A stretch of 64,000 bases of DNA from SZAS-103 sp036496805 (GTDB lineage: Bacteria; Pseudomonadota; Gammaproteobacteria; Xanthomonadales; Xanthomonadaceae). Of this stretch, positions 33,884 to 43,649 are shown in pieces. The position numbers and the translations under genes are program-made. How positions within the stretch are numbered: the first letter of the stretch is position 1; each line of letters opens with the position of its first letter. The stretch spans positions 124,001-188,000 of the forward strand of contig DASXKN010000024.1 of assembly GCA_036496805.1 (NCBI GenBank). The letters are read 5' to 3'. Below the pieces are notes generated by a model. The model saw only the letters and a list, made by a program, of their open reading frames with translations. It ran no database searches and had not been told where the DNA came from.

Positions 33884-36853
33884 CTACCCGTCAACGCGAT
33901 CCGGCGGCCTGACCGACGCCGGCGATGCCAGCCAGTGCCCGGCCGGCGAGGGACGCCCGAGCAGGTATCCCTGCCCCAGCTCGCAACCCAGCGCCAGCAG
34001 TTCGAGGCGTTGCTGGTGCGTCTCGATCCCCTCGGCGACCACCGTCATGTCCAGCGCACGAGCCAGGGCGAGCACCGCCGCGACCACCGAGGCGCTGCTG
34101 TTGCGGCCTTCCTTGCCCAGCTCGGCCACGAAGGCGCGATCGATCTTGAGCACCTGCAGCGGGAACGTGTGCAGGTAGCTCAGCGACGAGTAACCCGTGC
34201 CGAAGTCGTCCAGCGAGGCGCCGATGCCCTGTTCGCGCAACTGTTGCAGGGTGATGCGGACCTCGTCGGGATGCTCGATCAGCGAACCTTCGGTCAGCTC
34301 GATCTGGAGCTGCGCGGGCGCGAAGCCGATGCGCTCGAGCATCGCCAACAGGCGCGAGGAGAACTCCGGCCGGCGGAAATGACGCGGCGCGACGTTGATC
34401 GTCACGTGCATGCCCGGCTCGAGCAGGCGCTTGGCCATGCCGCAACTGAGCTCGTACATGCGCCAGTCGATCGCTTCCATGCTGCCGTTGTCTTCGGCAA
34501 CCTTGAGGAAGGCTCCGGGCGCGAGCACGCCGCGAACGGGATGGTTCCAGCGGATCAGCGCCTCGTAGCCGACGCGCTCGCCGCTGGCAAGATGGACGAT
34601 CGGCTGGAAATGCGGCTCGAACTGGTCGTGCTGCAGCGCCGTGCGCAATTCGCCTTCCAGCTTGAGCACGTCGATGGCGGCCTGCTGCATGGACTCGTCG
34701 AACAGCTCGAAGCGCGCCCGCCCGAGCTGCTTGGCGCGGTACATCGCACTGTCGGCGTCGCGCAGGAAGGCGTCGGGCGAGGGATAGTGCGAATCGCCGA
34801 TCGCCACGCCGATGCTCGCCGAAAACACCAGGTCGGTCTCGCCCAGGCGCATCGGCTGGCCCATGGCCGCGATGACGCGTTGCGCCACCTTTATCGCCGT
34901 CGACGGCAGTGGCACGTCCTCGAGCAGGATCGCGAACTCGTCGCCCGAGATCCGCGCGACCACGTCGGGTTCGCGCACGCAGCTCAGCAGACGGCGCGAG
35001 GCATCCTTGAGCACCTCGTCGCCCATCAGGTGGCCGAGGCTGTCGTTGATCACCTTGAAGCGGTCGAGGTCGATGAACAGCAGCGCGCAGCGGCGTACCG
35101 GATCGCGCTTGATCAGGGCGAGCACGCGTTCGAGGCGGTCGCGCAGGTAGCCGCGGTTGGGCAGTCCGGTCAGGCCGTCGTGCATGACCTCGTGGGTGAG
35201 CTGCTTCTGGATGCGTTCGCGCTCGACGATCTCGTGGCTCAGGTCGCGCGTGCGCTCCTGCACGCGCTGTTCGAGTTCGGCATAGGCGCGCTGCAGCGAG
35301 TCGGCCGAACGCCGGCGCTGCAGGCTGGTGGCGACCTGCGAGGCCACGAAGCTGAGCAGCTCCTGGTCGCGCAATCCGTACACCACGCTCGCATCGTAGC
35401 TCTGCACCACGATCAGGCCGATCGTCTGCTCGTCCACGCGCATCGGCACGCCGAGCCAGCATTCGGCGGGCGTGCCGGAGGTCTCGGGGTCGATGCGACC
35501 CTGCGCGGTCAGCTCCGCCATCTGCGCCCTGCCCAGCAGCATCCGGCCCTCGGCCAGGACCAGCTCGCTCAGGCCGGCTCCCAGCGGGCGCGAAAAGTGG
35601 TCGTACTCGGTCTCGTCCACGATGTAGACGAAGTGCAGCGCATCGCGGTTCTCCGAGAGCAGGGCGATGTAGAAGTTCTTCGCGTCGATCAGGCCACCCA
35701 CCACGGCGTGGACGCGCCGGTAGAAATCGATCTGGCTGATGTCGGCGGTGGCGAGCTGGGCGATCTGGAACAGCGCGGCCTGCAGGTGCTCGGCGCGCTG
35801 GCGTTCCTCGATCTCCAGTTGCAGTTCGCGCGTGCGCGAACGGACGCGCTCCTCGAGGTCGTCCTTGGCCCGCTTGCGCTCCATCGCGGTCAGGATGTGC
35901 TCGGCGACGAACTCGAGCAGGGCGCGGTCGTCTGCCGTGAATCGCCGGTCGTCGCGGTAGCTCTGCACGACCACCGCTCCGTGCACGCGCCCCTCGCGCA
36001 GCATCGGCACGCCAAGCCAGTCGGCACTCGGCGGACCCAGGCTCACCAGTGGTCCGTCGACCTGCGTACGGATGCTCTCGGTATTGCCCATCAGCGGCTC
36101 GCCGCCGCGCAACACATGCCAGGTCAGCGAATGCTCGCGGTCGGTCATCAGGATCTCGTGGTTCGGGTCCTCCGGCTCCGGATCCTCACTGTCGACGAAA
36201 TAGACCACCTTGTAGCTGTCGCGTGCCTGGTCGTAGAGGGCGATGAAGAAGTTCTCCGCATACATCAGCGTGCCGACGTTGGCATGGATGCCGCGCAGGA
36301 CCTCCGGCATGTCCAGGGTGGAGCCGGACAGGTCGGAGATGGCGAACAGCGCGCGCTGCAGGCGCTCGGAGCGTTCGGCGTCCTGCAGCGAGCTGCGCAG
36401 TTGCAGCAGGCCCAGCCGCGCGGATTCGATCGCCATCAGGTCGCGATAGCCGCGCAGGGCGACCCGCACCGCCGTCTCCAGCCGCTGCGAGGTCAACTCG
36501 GTCTTTTCCTTGTAATCGTTGATGTCGTAGTCGCGGATCACGTCGCGTTCGGGCGCCTGGCCGGGGTAACCGGTGCGCAGCACGATGCGGACCAGGTGGT
36601 TGCCGAGCAACTCGCGCACGTGGCGGACCAGGTCCAGCCCGGCGTGCTCGGTTTCCATCACGACATCGACGATCATCAACGCCACGTCGCGGCGCTGCGC
36701 GAGGATCTCGCGCGCCTCGCGCGCGGAGCCCGCATCGAGTATCTCCAGGCCACGGCCCTCGAACTCGAAGTGGCCGAGCACCAGGCGCGTGACGTCCCGG
36801 ACCTGCGGTTCGTCGTCGACCACCAGGACGACCCATGGCAGCGATGCGGTCAC
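33884..36853 (-). CDS. REC-GAF-GAF-GGDEF-EAL response regulator
   Basis: A 989-residue soluble protein. A receiver domain (phospho-acceptor Asp in LMIVDVVMETEHAG near residue 61) leads through a DUF3369-like/GAF region and a second GAF (about 380-540). A GGDEF domain follows, whose active motif is degenerate (SGDEF near 635) although its RxxD site (REPD) is intact. The C-terminal EAL domain has the complete signature EALIRW near 763 and DDFGTGYSSL. It is expected to be a c-di-GMP phosphodiesterase controlled by phosphorylation and small ligands. The start is GTG, with a GGGAG site, and overlaps a possible small upstream frame. Confidence 0.92.
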   Translation of the reverse strand: MTASLPWVVLVVDDEPQVRDVTRLVLGHFEFEGRGLEILDAGSAREAREILAQRRDVALMIVDVVMETEHAGLDLVRHVRELLGNHLVRIVLRTGYPGQAPERDVIRDYDINDYKEKTELTSQRLETAVRVALRGYRDLMAIESARLGLLQLRSSLQDAERSERLQRALFAISDLSGSTLDMPEVLRGIHANVGTLMYAENFFIALYDQARDSYKVVYFVDSEDPEPEDPNHEILMTDREHSLTWHVLRGGEPLMGNTESIRTQVDGPLVSLGPPSADWLGVPMLREGRVHGAVVVQSYRDDRRFTADDRALLEFVAEHILTAMERKRAKDDLEERVRSRTRELQLEIEERQRAEHLQAALFQIAQLATADISQIDFYRRVHAVVGGLIDAKNFYIALLSENRDALHFVYIVDETEYDHFSRPLGAGLSELVLAEGRMLLGRAQMAELTAQGRIDPETSGTPAECWLGVPMRVDEQTIGLIVVQSYDASVVYGLRDQELLSFVASQVATSLQRRRSADSLQRAYAELEQRVQERTRDLSHEIVERERIQKQLTHEVMHDGLTGLPNRGYLRDRLERVLALIKRDPVRRCALLFIDLDRFKVINDSLGHLMGDEVLKDASRRLLSCVREPDVVARISGDEFAILLEDVPLPSTAIKVAQRVIAAMGQPMRLGETDLVFSASIGVAIGDSHYPSPDAFLRDADSAMYRAKQLGRARFELFDESMQQAAIDVLKLEGELRTALQHDQFEPHFQPIVHLASGERVGYEALIRWNHPVRGVLAPGAFLKVAEDNGSMEAIDWRMYELSCGMAKRLLEPGMHVTINVAPRHFRRPEFSSRLLAMLERIGFAPAQLQIELTEGSLIEHPDEVRITLQQLREQGIGASLDDFGTGYSSLSYLHTFPLQVLKIDRAFVAELGKEGRNSSASVVAAVLALARALDMTVVAEGIETHQQRLELLALGCELGQGYLLGRPSPAGHWLASPASVRPPDRVDG

Positions 36854-36996
36854 GTTGCGGCTCCCTTTCCCTCGCCGGGGCGACCCTGCCGCACGCCGGT
36901 GTCGAGCGAGCCCGGGACCGGCGCAGCGGCTGCGTCGGTCCGGTCTCCGACAGGTGCCTGATGTGTGCGTCCTTCGCCGAAGCTGCACATGGTCAC
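36850..36996 (-). CDS. Possible small ORF overlapping the REC-GGDEF-EAL start
   Basis: A 48-codon frame beginning GTG (36996) or ATG (36990), with AGGAG five or eleven bases upstream. Its TGA overlaps the GTG start of the large regulator (GTGA), the arrangement of a translationally coupled leader. The peptide is Gly/Ala/Arg-rich (MCSFGEGRTHQAPVGD at the start) with no domain I recognise. It could be chance in GC-rich DNA. Confidence 0.25.
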   Translation of the reverse strand: MTMCSFGEGRTHQAPVGDRTDAAAAPVPGSLDTGVRQGRPGEGKGAAT

Positions 36997-37178
36997 GACG
37001 TCTCCTGAGGCAAAGAGTACGCCTTTCATGCACCGCGATGGATACCCTGGCTCGTAGTGCCAGGAACCTTTCGCCCTGGAACCCGGCTTGCCGGTTCGAA
37101 TCGCATTCATCGGCGCGGCGATAGCTTGCGGACGAGGGACATCGGAGCATGTCCCGCTGCCCGACAAGGAGGTTCGCA

Positions 37179-37898
37179 ATGGCCCAGCCCCTGCGCGAAT
37201 GGAAGGTGCTCCCGCACGGAGCCCTCACCGAACTCGAAGACAACCTGCTGACGGTGGTCGGCAAGATGGAAATGCCGCTCGTGCACTTCCAGCGGCGCAT
37301 GACGGTCGTGCGCCTGCGCGATCGCCGGCTGATCGTCTTCAACGCGATAGCGCTCGACGAGGACGCGATGGGCCAACTCGAGGAGTACGGCAAGCCCGCC
37401 TTCCTGATCGTCCCGAACGACCACCATCGCCTCGATGCCGCCGTCTGGAAGCAGCGCTATCCGGAGACCGTCGTGGTAACGCCGGAAGGCTCGCGCGAGC
37501 GCGTGGAGGAAGTCGTGCACGTCGACAGCGTCGACCCCGACTTCGACGATGCCATGGCCCGCTTCGAATCCGTGCCTGGAACCGGTCATCGCGAAGCCGC
37601 CCTGACGGCAACCACCGGCAACGGCGCGACCCTGATCCTCAACGACCTTGTGGGCAACCTGCGCAACGAACGCGGCGTCGGCGGATGGATGCTGCGGATG
37701 ATGGGGTTCGCCAGCGACGAGCCGCGCGTGCCGAATCCGCCGAAGCTGACGTTGATCAGCAACCGCGACGCACTGAGGGACCAGTTCCTGACCTGGTCGC
37801 GGATGCCTTCGCTCCGTCGCATCCTCGTCTCCCATGGCGAGCCGATCGAGGACGATCCGCCGGCGGTGCTGAGGAATCTGGCGGCTTCATTGCAGTGA
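37179..37898 (+). CDS. DUF4336-like protein (metallo-beta-lactamase-like fold)
   Basis: A 239-residue cytoplasmic protein. The arrangement RMTVVRLRDRRLIVFNAIALDE, GKPAFLIVPNDHHRLDAAVWK and ILNDLVGNLRN resembles DUF4336, a family with a metallo-hydrolase-like beta-sandwich in which the full HxHxDH metal motif is reduced (here only NDHHRLD). Catalysis is therefore doubtful. A perfect AAGGAGG ribosome site precedes the ATG at 37179. It lies between two c-di-GMP genes, divergent from one and convergent with the other. Function unknown. Confidence 0.72.
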   Translation: MAQPLREWKVLPHGALTELEDNLLTVVGKMEMPLVHFQRRMTVVRLRDRRLIVFNAIALDEDAMGQLEEYGKPAFLIVPNDHHRLDAAVWKQRYPETVVVTPEGSRERVEEVVHVDSVDPDFDDAMARFESVPGTGHREAALTATTGNGATLILNDLVGNLRNERGVGGWMLRMMGFASDEPRVPNPPKLTLISNRDALRDQFLTWSRMPSLRRILVSHGEPIEDDPPAVLRNLAASLQ

Positions 37899-37968
37899 AG
37901 CCTGCGAGCCGTCTCCCCGGACGCCGCGACCCGTGGATTGCGGCGCCGGCGCGGCGCGCGGGCCGGGT

Positions 37969-40900
37969 TCAAACCACGACCACCCGACCCGGCATCACCC
38001 ATTCGGCCGCCAGCACCGGATCGGCGACCTTGGGCTTGCCGAAGAAATATCCCTGCGCGAAATCGCAGTCGATCGATCGCAGGTAGGCGATCACGCTCTC
38101 GTCCTCCACGCCCTCGGCCACGACCCTCAACTGCAACTCGTGGGCGAGGCGCACGATGGAACTGACGATCTTCTGGCCATGCGGATTGCTGGCGACGTCG
38201 CTCACGAAGCTGCGGTCGATCTTCATCTCGTCGACCGGCAGCATCTTCAGGTGGCTCATCGAGGAGAATCCGGTCCCGAAGTCGTCGATCGACAGTTCCA
38301 CGCCGAGCTTCTTGATCTCGCGCAACTGCTCGGAGGTATCGCCGACGTTTTCCATCATCGCGCTCTCGGTGATCTCCAGCTTCAGGCAATGGGCGGGCAC
38401 GCCGGTCCGCTGGAGCGCATTGCGGATCGTGCCGATCAGGGTTCCGCTGCGCAGTTGCCGCATCGAGACGTTGACCGCGATGTGGATATCCGGGCGCTTC
38501 CAGATCGCGAGCTGCCGGCAGGCTTCGCGGATCATGAATTCGCCCATGTCCACGATCAGTCCGGATTCCTCGGCCACGGGAATGAACTGGTCCGGGAAGA
38601 TCATCCGCTGCCCGGGAGGCTGCCAGCGGATCAGCGCCTCGAATCCGGCCAGGCGCTCGCGGCGCAGGTCGATGATCGGCTGGTACCACGGCACGAATTC
38701 GCCCGCTTCGAGCGCGCTGCGGATGCGGCTTTCGATGCCGAGCCGTTCGCGTGCGGTCTCGAGCATGCCCGGCACGTAGCGGTGCTGGCGCTTGCCACCT
38801 TCGCGCTTGGCGGCATGCAGGGCGATGTTGGCGTAGCCGAGCAGGTCGCTGGGGCTGTCGACACCATCGCGGTACAGGGCGGTGCCGATCGTCGCGGTCA
38901 TGCTGACCGGCGGATCGCGGTCGAAATGCGCCTCGCCGATGGCGTTCATCACGCGCGCGCCCAGCTCGGCCAGCCACGCGTCCTCGGTGACGTCCTCGGG
39001 CCTGATCGCGATCAGCGCGAATTCGTCGCTGCCCACGCGCGCCAGGTAGTCGTCGTCCGCGGCCACTTTCTGCAGCCGCTCGGCGGTGACCTTGAGCACC
39101 TGGTCGCCGAGGCTGTGCCCTAGGGTGTCGTTGATGCGCTGGAAGCGGTCGAGGTTGACCAGCAGCAGGGCCATCTGCCGCTGCTGCGAACGCGCGAAGC
39201 GCATGTAGCGGCCAAGCGCCTCGAGCAGCGAAGCGCGGTTGGGCAACTGGGTGAGGTTGTCGTACTGCGCGTAGCGCAGCGCCATCTGGTGGTTGGCTTC
39301 GGCCAGCGAATGCGCGCTGGCGATGCTTTCGCTGAATTCGCGTTCGCGTTGCAGCTTGTTGCGCTGCATCCGGTGATAGAGCAGCAGGCCGAGCGCGATC
39401 GCGAGCAGGTAGCCTGCGTACGCCAGCGGCGTCCGCCACCACGGTGGCCGCACCACGATGTCGACATGCGCCGGGCTCGTGCTCCAGACGCCGTCGTTGT
39501 TGCTGCCCAGGACCTCGAAGCGGTAATGACCGTCGGCCAGCTTGGCCAGGCTCACGGTGTTGCCGCTGGTTTCGGTCCATGCATCCGATTCGCCGAGCAG
39601 GCGGTAGCGGAACCGGTTCTTCGCCGGCTGGTGGAAATCCATCGCGGCGAACCCGAGCGAAATCGTGTTGTCGTTGTAGGCGGTTTCGACCTTGTCGCCC
39701 AGCTCGCCGCCCAGGGCGCCGGCCACCGGCTTGCCGGCGATTTCCAGATTGGTGATGCGCACCGGCGGAACGAAGTCGTTGCGCGGCATATCGGCCGGGC
39801 GGAACCAGCTCACGCCGTTGACGCCGCCGAAGTAGAACGTGCCGTCGGATGCGACGCGCTCGGCGCCGCCGTTCATCTCGTTGTTGACCAGGCCATCGCG
39901 GGAGTCGAAGTTCTGCACCTTTCCGCCGGCCAGGTCCAGCCGGCTCAGGCCGCGATTCGTGCTCAGCCAGAGATGTCCGTCGCGATCGGGCAGCATGCCG
40001 TAGACGGTGTTGTCGGCCAGCCCCTCGGCCGTGGTGTACAGGGTGAACCGGTTGCGCGCCGCGCGTCGGTCGGCGGAACTCATCCGGTTCAGGCCGTTCT
40101 GGGTTCCGACCCACAGGTCGCCGTCGGCGGATTCATGGAGGCTGCGCACGCCGATGTCGCTGAGCGAATGCGGATCGCCGGCGACATGCCTCAGCACGGC
40201 TGTCACGCCCTTGCCGGGCCGATAACGGATCAGGCCCGCACCGCCGCCGCCGAGCCAGAGATCGCCGTCCGAATCCACCAGCGAAGCGCGGATCGGCGCT
40301 GAGGCCAGTGGAATCTCCTTGCTGGCGGGGATCCGCTCCACGATCGCGGCGGTCTGCGGATCGATCGCGACCAGCTCGGTGGTCGTCGAGAACCAGATCC
40401 GTCCGCCGGCGTCTTCCGCAAAATGCCACACCCGATCGGAGGTCACGAGCCCGTCGGCGCGCCGCGGATCCGTGACCGTGGTGAAGGCCCCGGAGGCCGG
40501 ATCGAAACGGTACAGATGGCCGTTGACCGCGCCCACCCAGAAACGTCCGCCACGGTCGATGTGCAGCGACTGCAATTGATTGCTGGCCACGTCCCCCGGC
40601 ACCGGGGCATGGAGATGGAACTGGCCGGTGGCGGGTTCATAGCTCTCCAGCCCGCCCAGGGTCACCATCCAGATCCGGTGCTGCGCGTCCTCGTCGATGC
40701 CCCAGACGAAACCGTTGCTCAGGCTGTTCCGGTTGAACGGGATCGCACGCAGGGTGTGGAAGCGATGCGTGCTGGGATTGAGCTGGTTCAGGCCGCCGCC
40801 GGACGTGCCGATCCAGATCAGCCCGGAGCGATCCTCCATCAGCGTCCATAGATCGTTCATGGAGAGCGAATCGGGATCGTCCTTGTCGCTGAGGAACACC

Positions 40901-41835
40901 TGGAAGGAGCCGTCGCGAAAAAGGTTCAATCCGCCGCCAACCTGGCAAGCCACCCACAGGCGGCCTTCGCGATCGCGCAGGATGTCGCTGATCGCGTTGC
41001 CTCCCAGCGAATGCGGATTGGCTGGATCGTGGACGAAGCGCGTGAATCCGCGGCCCTCCCCGTCCCAGCGTGCAAGCCCGCTGGACTGGGTACCGACCCA
41101 CAATGTTTCGTCGGGATCCACATGCAGTCGTGTGATCAGGTTGCTGGGCAGCGAGCGCGGGTTGTTCGGGTCGTTGCGAAAGACTTCCAGCGCGCGCGTG
41201 GCCGGATCGAACCGGTACAGCCCGGTCATGCTGGACAGCCACAGCCTGCCCCCCGCGGCCGGAGCGATATCGTGGATGTCGGCGAGCGGAGCGCGAGCGC
41301 CGAGCACATCGGCGTGCAACTGGAGCTTGTCGGTGGCCGGATCGTAGCGATTCAATCCCCGGCTGGTGCCGATCCACAGGATTCCGCTCGGGGCCTGGTA
41401 GAACCCGGTGATCACCAGCGGTCCGGTTCCTTCCGTCCCGTTGTAGAGCTCCCGCGGGAAATGGCGGATTTTCCCGGTGCGTGGATCGAACCGATCCAGC
41501 CAGCCGGTGAAACCGGAGATCCAGATCTGGCCGTCGCGGTCCTCGAACAGCCTGGATACCAGCACGCCGGACAGCGCGTTCGGATCGCGAGGGTCTGCCG
41601 AGATGACCCGGAAGGTGTAGCCGTCGTAGACGTTGACGCTGTCCTGGGTCGCGAACCACATCAGTCCGTTGCGATCCTGGAGCATGCTCGGCACCGAGTT
41701 CTGGCTCAGCGCGCCATCCAGCGGAAGCCGCTGGATCGGAAACGGTTCGGGCATCGCAGGCGCCGCTGTCGCGGCAGCCGCGATCAGCAGCGGCGGCAAC
41801 CATCGCACCAGCGTGCGGAGAAGATGCGAGAACAT
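37969..41835 (-). CDS. Periplasmic-propeller GGDEF-EAL receptor
   Basis: A 1288-residue membrane receptor. Signal peptide, a long two-component-regulator propeller with repeated blades (GLMWFATQDSVNVYDG, ILWIGTSRGLNRYDP, LWVGTQNGLNRM), a Y_Y_Y domain near 690-780, one membrane helix near 795, then GGDEF and EAL. The cyclase motif is degenerate (GSDEF near 934, no RxxD), while the EAL motif (EALIRW near 1064, DDFGTGFSSM) looks intact. It should degrade c-di-GMP in response to a periplasmic signal. It complements the propeller cyclase at 13.4-16.2 kb. CGGGAG precedes the ATG, and a TATAGA box near 41862 may be its -10. Confidence 0.93.
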   Translation of the reverse strand: MFSHLLRTLVRWLPPLLIAAAATAAPAMPEPFPIQRLPLDGALSQNSVPSMLQDRNGLMWFATQDSVNVYDGYTFRVISADPRDPNALSGVLVSRLFEDRDGQIWISGFTGWLDRFDPRTGKIRHFPRELYNGTEGTGPLVITGFYQAPSGILWIGTSRGLNRYDPATDKLQLHADVLGARAPLADIHDIAPAAGGRLWLSSMTGLYRFDPATRALEVFRNDPNNPRSLPSNLITRLHVDPDETLWVGTQSSGLARWDGEGRGFTRFVHDPANPHSLGGNAISDILRDREGRLWVACQVGGGLNLFRDGSFQVFLSDKDDPDSLSMNDLWTLMEDRSGLIWIGTSGGGLNQLNPSTHRFHTLRAIPFNRNSLSNGFVWGIDEDAQHRIWMVTLGGLESYEPATGQFHLHAPVPGDVASNQLQSLHIDRGGRFWVGAVNGHLYRFDPASGAFTTVTDPRRADGLVTSDRVWHFAEDAGGRIWFSTTTELVAIDPQTAAIVERIPASKEIPLASAPIRASLVDSDGDLWLGGGGAGLIRYRPGKGVTAVLRHVAGDPHSLSDIGVRSLHESADGDLWVGTQNGLNRMSSADRRAARNRFTLYTTAEGLADNTVYGMLPDRDGHLWLSTNRGLSRLDLAGGKVQNFDSRDGLVNNEMNGGAERVASDGTFYFGGVNGVSWFRPADMPRNDFVPPVRITNLEIAGKPVAGALGGELGDKVETAYNDNTISLGFAAMDFHQPAKNRFRYRLLGESDAWTETSGNTVSLAKLADGHYRFEVLGSNNDGVWSTSPAHVDIVVRPPWWRTPLAYAGYLLAIALGLLLYHRMQRNKLQREREFSESIASAHSLAEANHQMALRYAQYDNLTQLPNRASLLEALGRYMRFARSQQRQMALLLVNLDRFQRINDTLGHSLGDQVLKVTAERLQKVAADDDYLARVGSDEFALIAIRPEDVTEDAWLAELGARVMNAIGEAHFDRDPPVSMTATIGTALYRDGVDSPSDLLGYANIALHAAKREGGKRQHRYVPGMLETARERLGIESRIRSALEAGEFVPWYQPIIDLRRERLAGFEALIRWQPPGQRMIFPDQFIPVAEESGLIVDMGEFMIREACRQLAIWKRPDIHIAVNVSMRQLRSGTLIGTIRNALQRTGVPAHCLKLEITESAMMENVGDTSEQLREIKKLGVELSIDDFGTGFSSMSHLKMLPVDEMKIDRSFVSDVASNPHGQKIVSSIVRLAHELQLRVVAEGVEDESVIAYLRSIDCDFAQGYFFGKPKVADPVLAAEWVMPGRVVVV

Positions 41836-41974
41836 CGCGACTCCCGAAAGCCTGCGGTTCCTCTATAGCATCCTGCCTCGAATCGATTGCGTGAGCCAGC
41901 CCACCTTTCGAGGCTTGACATCGCCGAATCGCGACTCCGGTCACGCTGGACCCATGGTGCGGTTTTTTCGCGGG

Positions 41975-42009
41975 CAACAAAAAGCCCCGGGCGTCACCGC
42001 CCGGGGCTC
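41975..42009 (-). terminator. Intrinsic terminator of the cold-shock gene
   Basis: On the minus strand an 11-bp stem (AGCCCCGGGCG / CGCCCGGGGCT) is followed by TTTTTGTTG. It lies about 25 bases after the cold-shock protein stop codon. Confidence 0.92.
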
Positions 42010-42034
42010 TGGTATCGCGCGTAAGCCGTCTGGC

Positions 42035-42244
42035 TTAGAGGATCTGCACCGCGTCGGCCTGCAGGCCCTTCGGGCCCTTGACGACTTCGAAGCTCACCTT
42101 CTGGCCTTCCTGCAGCGACTTGAAGCCGCTGCCCTGGATGGCGCGGAAATGCACGAAGAGGTCTTCGCCGCTTTCCGGGGTGATGAAGCCGAAGCCCTTC
42201 GCGTCGTTGAACCACTTCACGGTACCGCTCTGACGATCTGCCAT
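42035..42244 (-). CDS. Cold-shock family protein
   Basis: A 69-residue single OB-fold RNA/DNA chaperone. Both nucleic-acid motifs are present: KGFGFI (RNP1) near residue 15 and DLFVHF (RNP2) near residue 28. It melts RNA structure and may act in cold or stress. The ATG at 42244 has AGGAG eight bases upstream; an in-frame ATG at 42265 has none. The space upstream is about 470 bases, so a long 5' untranslated leader, known for cspA-type genes, is possible. It is followed by its own terminator. Confidence 0.95.
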   Translation of the reverse strand: MADRQSGTVKWFNDAKGFGFITPESGEDLFVHFRAIQGSGFKSLQEGQKVSFEVVKGPKGLQADAVQIL

Positions 42245-42713
42245 TTCACAAACTCCTTGAAACATGGATGAGAATTCGCGGCTGCAGGAACACCCTGCGG
42301 CCGAGACTGAGTTGCGGGGAGTAAGCGAGGGACGATGGAGCAGATCGCAACAGCGGAAATTCCTGGGAACTGCCGCCGGAAAACTTCTTGATCAACCGCA
42401 TCGGGCCACGATTCACTGTGACCCAAGCAAACACAGTGCGCGCACGATACGCGCGAACGCCGCGAAAAGCCAGCAAGCTCCTGAACGAACGCCGTCGCCG
42501 GGAGCCGCGAAGCGATCCCCTGTCCTGCCGGCGCCACGACAAGAAAGACACGCATCGCGGCAGGCGCGGTATCAGGTGCGCCGGACGATATCTCCACCGC
42601 CGCAACGCGCGGTCCGGCTGGAACGAAACGGAATTGGACTACGATAGGCCCATCGTGGCGGGTCGTTCCCCGAACCCCATGTTTCGTCGATACGCGTCGC
42701 GAGAGAGGCACCC
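42245..42713. other. Divergent regulatory region, possible long csp leader
   Basis: About 470 bases between the cold-shock gene and the ferredoxin-cyclase gene, without supported genes. It is locally more AT-rich than its surroundings, with several short A/T runs on the cold-shock side. A structured csp 5' leader is plausible from family knowledge, but I could not define its limits. Confidence 0.35.
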
Positions 42714-43649
42714 ATGCCGATCATCCGGTTTCTCCCCGACAACAAGCTGATCGAAGTGGAGGATGGCGAGACCGTGCTCGCCGCGGCACTCCGTGCCGGG
42801 ATCGCGCACGTGCATGCCTGCGGTCGCGTCGCGCGGTGCTCCACCTGTCGCGTCGAGATCCGGGAAGGCATCGACGCCTGCGCGCCGCGCACGCCCGCCG
42901 AGCAGGTGCTCGCCCGGCGCCTGGGCTTCCATCCCGCGCTGCGGATGGCCTGCCAGACCGCCGTGCTGGGCGACGTGACGGTGCGACGGCTGGTGCTCGA
43001 CGACGACGACGTCGCCTTGCTCGACCAGCAACGTCGCGATGGTTCGGCGCGCGAGGCCGGCCATGTGCGCAGGCTCGCCTACCTGTTCACCGACATCCGC
43101 GGCTTTGCCCGTTTCTCCGAACCGCTGCCGCCGTACGACGTGATCCACGTGCTCAACCGCTATTTCCACCTGGTCAGCGCACCCATCACGCGATTCGACG
43201 GTTCGATCAACAACTACATGGGCGACCGGATGGTGGCCTTGTTCGGGCTGAAGGAATCCACGGACCATCCAGCACTGAGCGCGGTCCGGGCCGGGTTGGC
43301 CATGCTCGAAGCCGCCGAAGCGCTCAAGCGTTACCTGTCGAGGGCCTACGGCAACCACTTCGACATCGGCATCGGCGTCCATTTCGGGGATGCGGTGGTG
43401 GGCAGCATAGGAGAGGTTGGCCACGAACGCGTCACCGCGATCGGCGAAGCTGTCAACTTCGCCAGCCAGATCGAATCGGCAGACACGCTTGCCGGCTCGA
43501 GGATGCTGGTATCCGATGCGGTGCGCGAGCAGATCGGCCCGCGCCTGCGGATCGCACGCAGCCTGCGCGTGCCGATCGCCGGGAAGAGCGGCGAGTTCGA
43601 CCTGCACGATGTCACCGGCTTGAACGATCCCGTGTCCGTGGGCGACTAG
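42714..43649 (+). CDS. 2Fe-2S ferredoxin domain-fused class III adenylate/guanylate cyclase
   Basis: A 311-residue protein. Residues 1-90 form a plant-type ferredoxin with the cluster ligands CGRVARCSTC and a distal Cys in RMACQT. Residues about 120-300 form a class III nucleotide cyclase: metal Asp in LFTDIRGF, second metal Asp in NNYMGDRMVALFG, and Asn in AVNFASQ. The usual substrate Lys is replaced by Asn, and the transition-state Arg position (N-x3-R) holds Gln. Either the enzyme is unusual or weakly active. The ferredoxin half suggests redox control of cyclic nucleotide synthesis. AGAGAGG precedes the ATG. Confidence 0.88.
   Translation: MPIIRFLPDNKLIEVEDGETVLAAALRAGIAHVHACGRVARCSTCRVEIREGIDACAPRTPAEQVLARRLGFHPALRMACQTAVLGDVTVRRLVLDDDDVALLDQQRRDGSAREAGHVRRLAYLFTDIRGFARFSEPLPPYDVIHVLNRYFHLVSAPITRFDGSINNYMGDRMVALFGLKESTDHPALSAVRAGLAMLEAAEALKRYLSRAYGNHFDIGIGVHFGDAVVGSIGEVGHERVTAIGEAVNFASQIESADTLAGSRMLVSDAVREQIGPRLRIARSLRVPIAGKSGEFDLHDVTGLNDPVSVGD

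Noticed and set aside
33935..36961. Plus-strand open frame of 1008 codons
   Set aside because: Antisense shadow of the REC-GAF-GGDEF-EAL gene.
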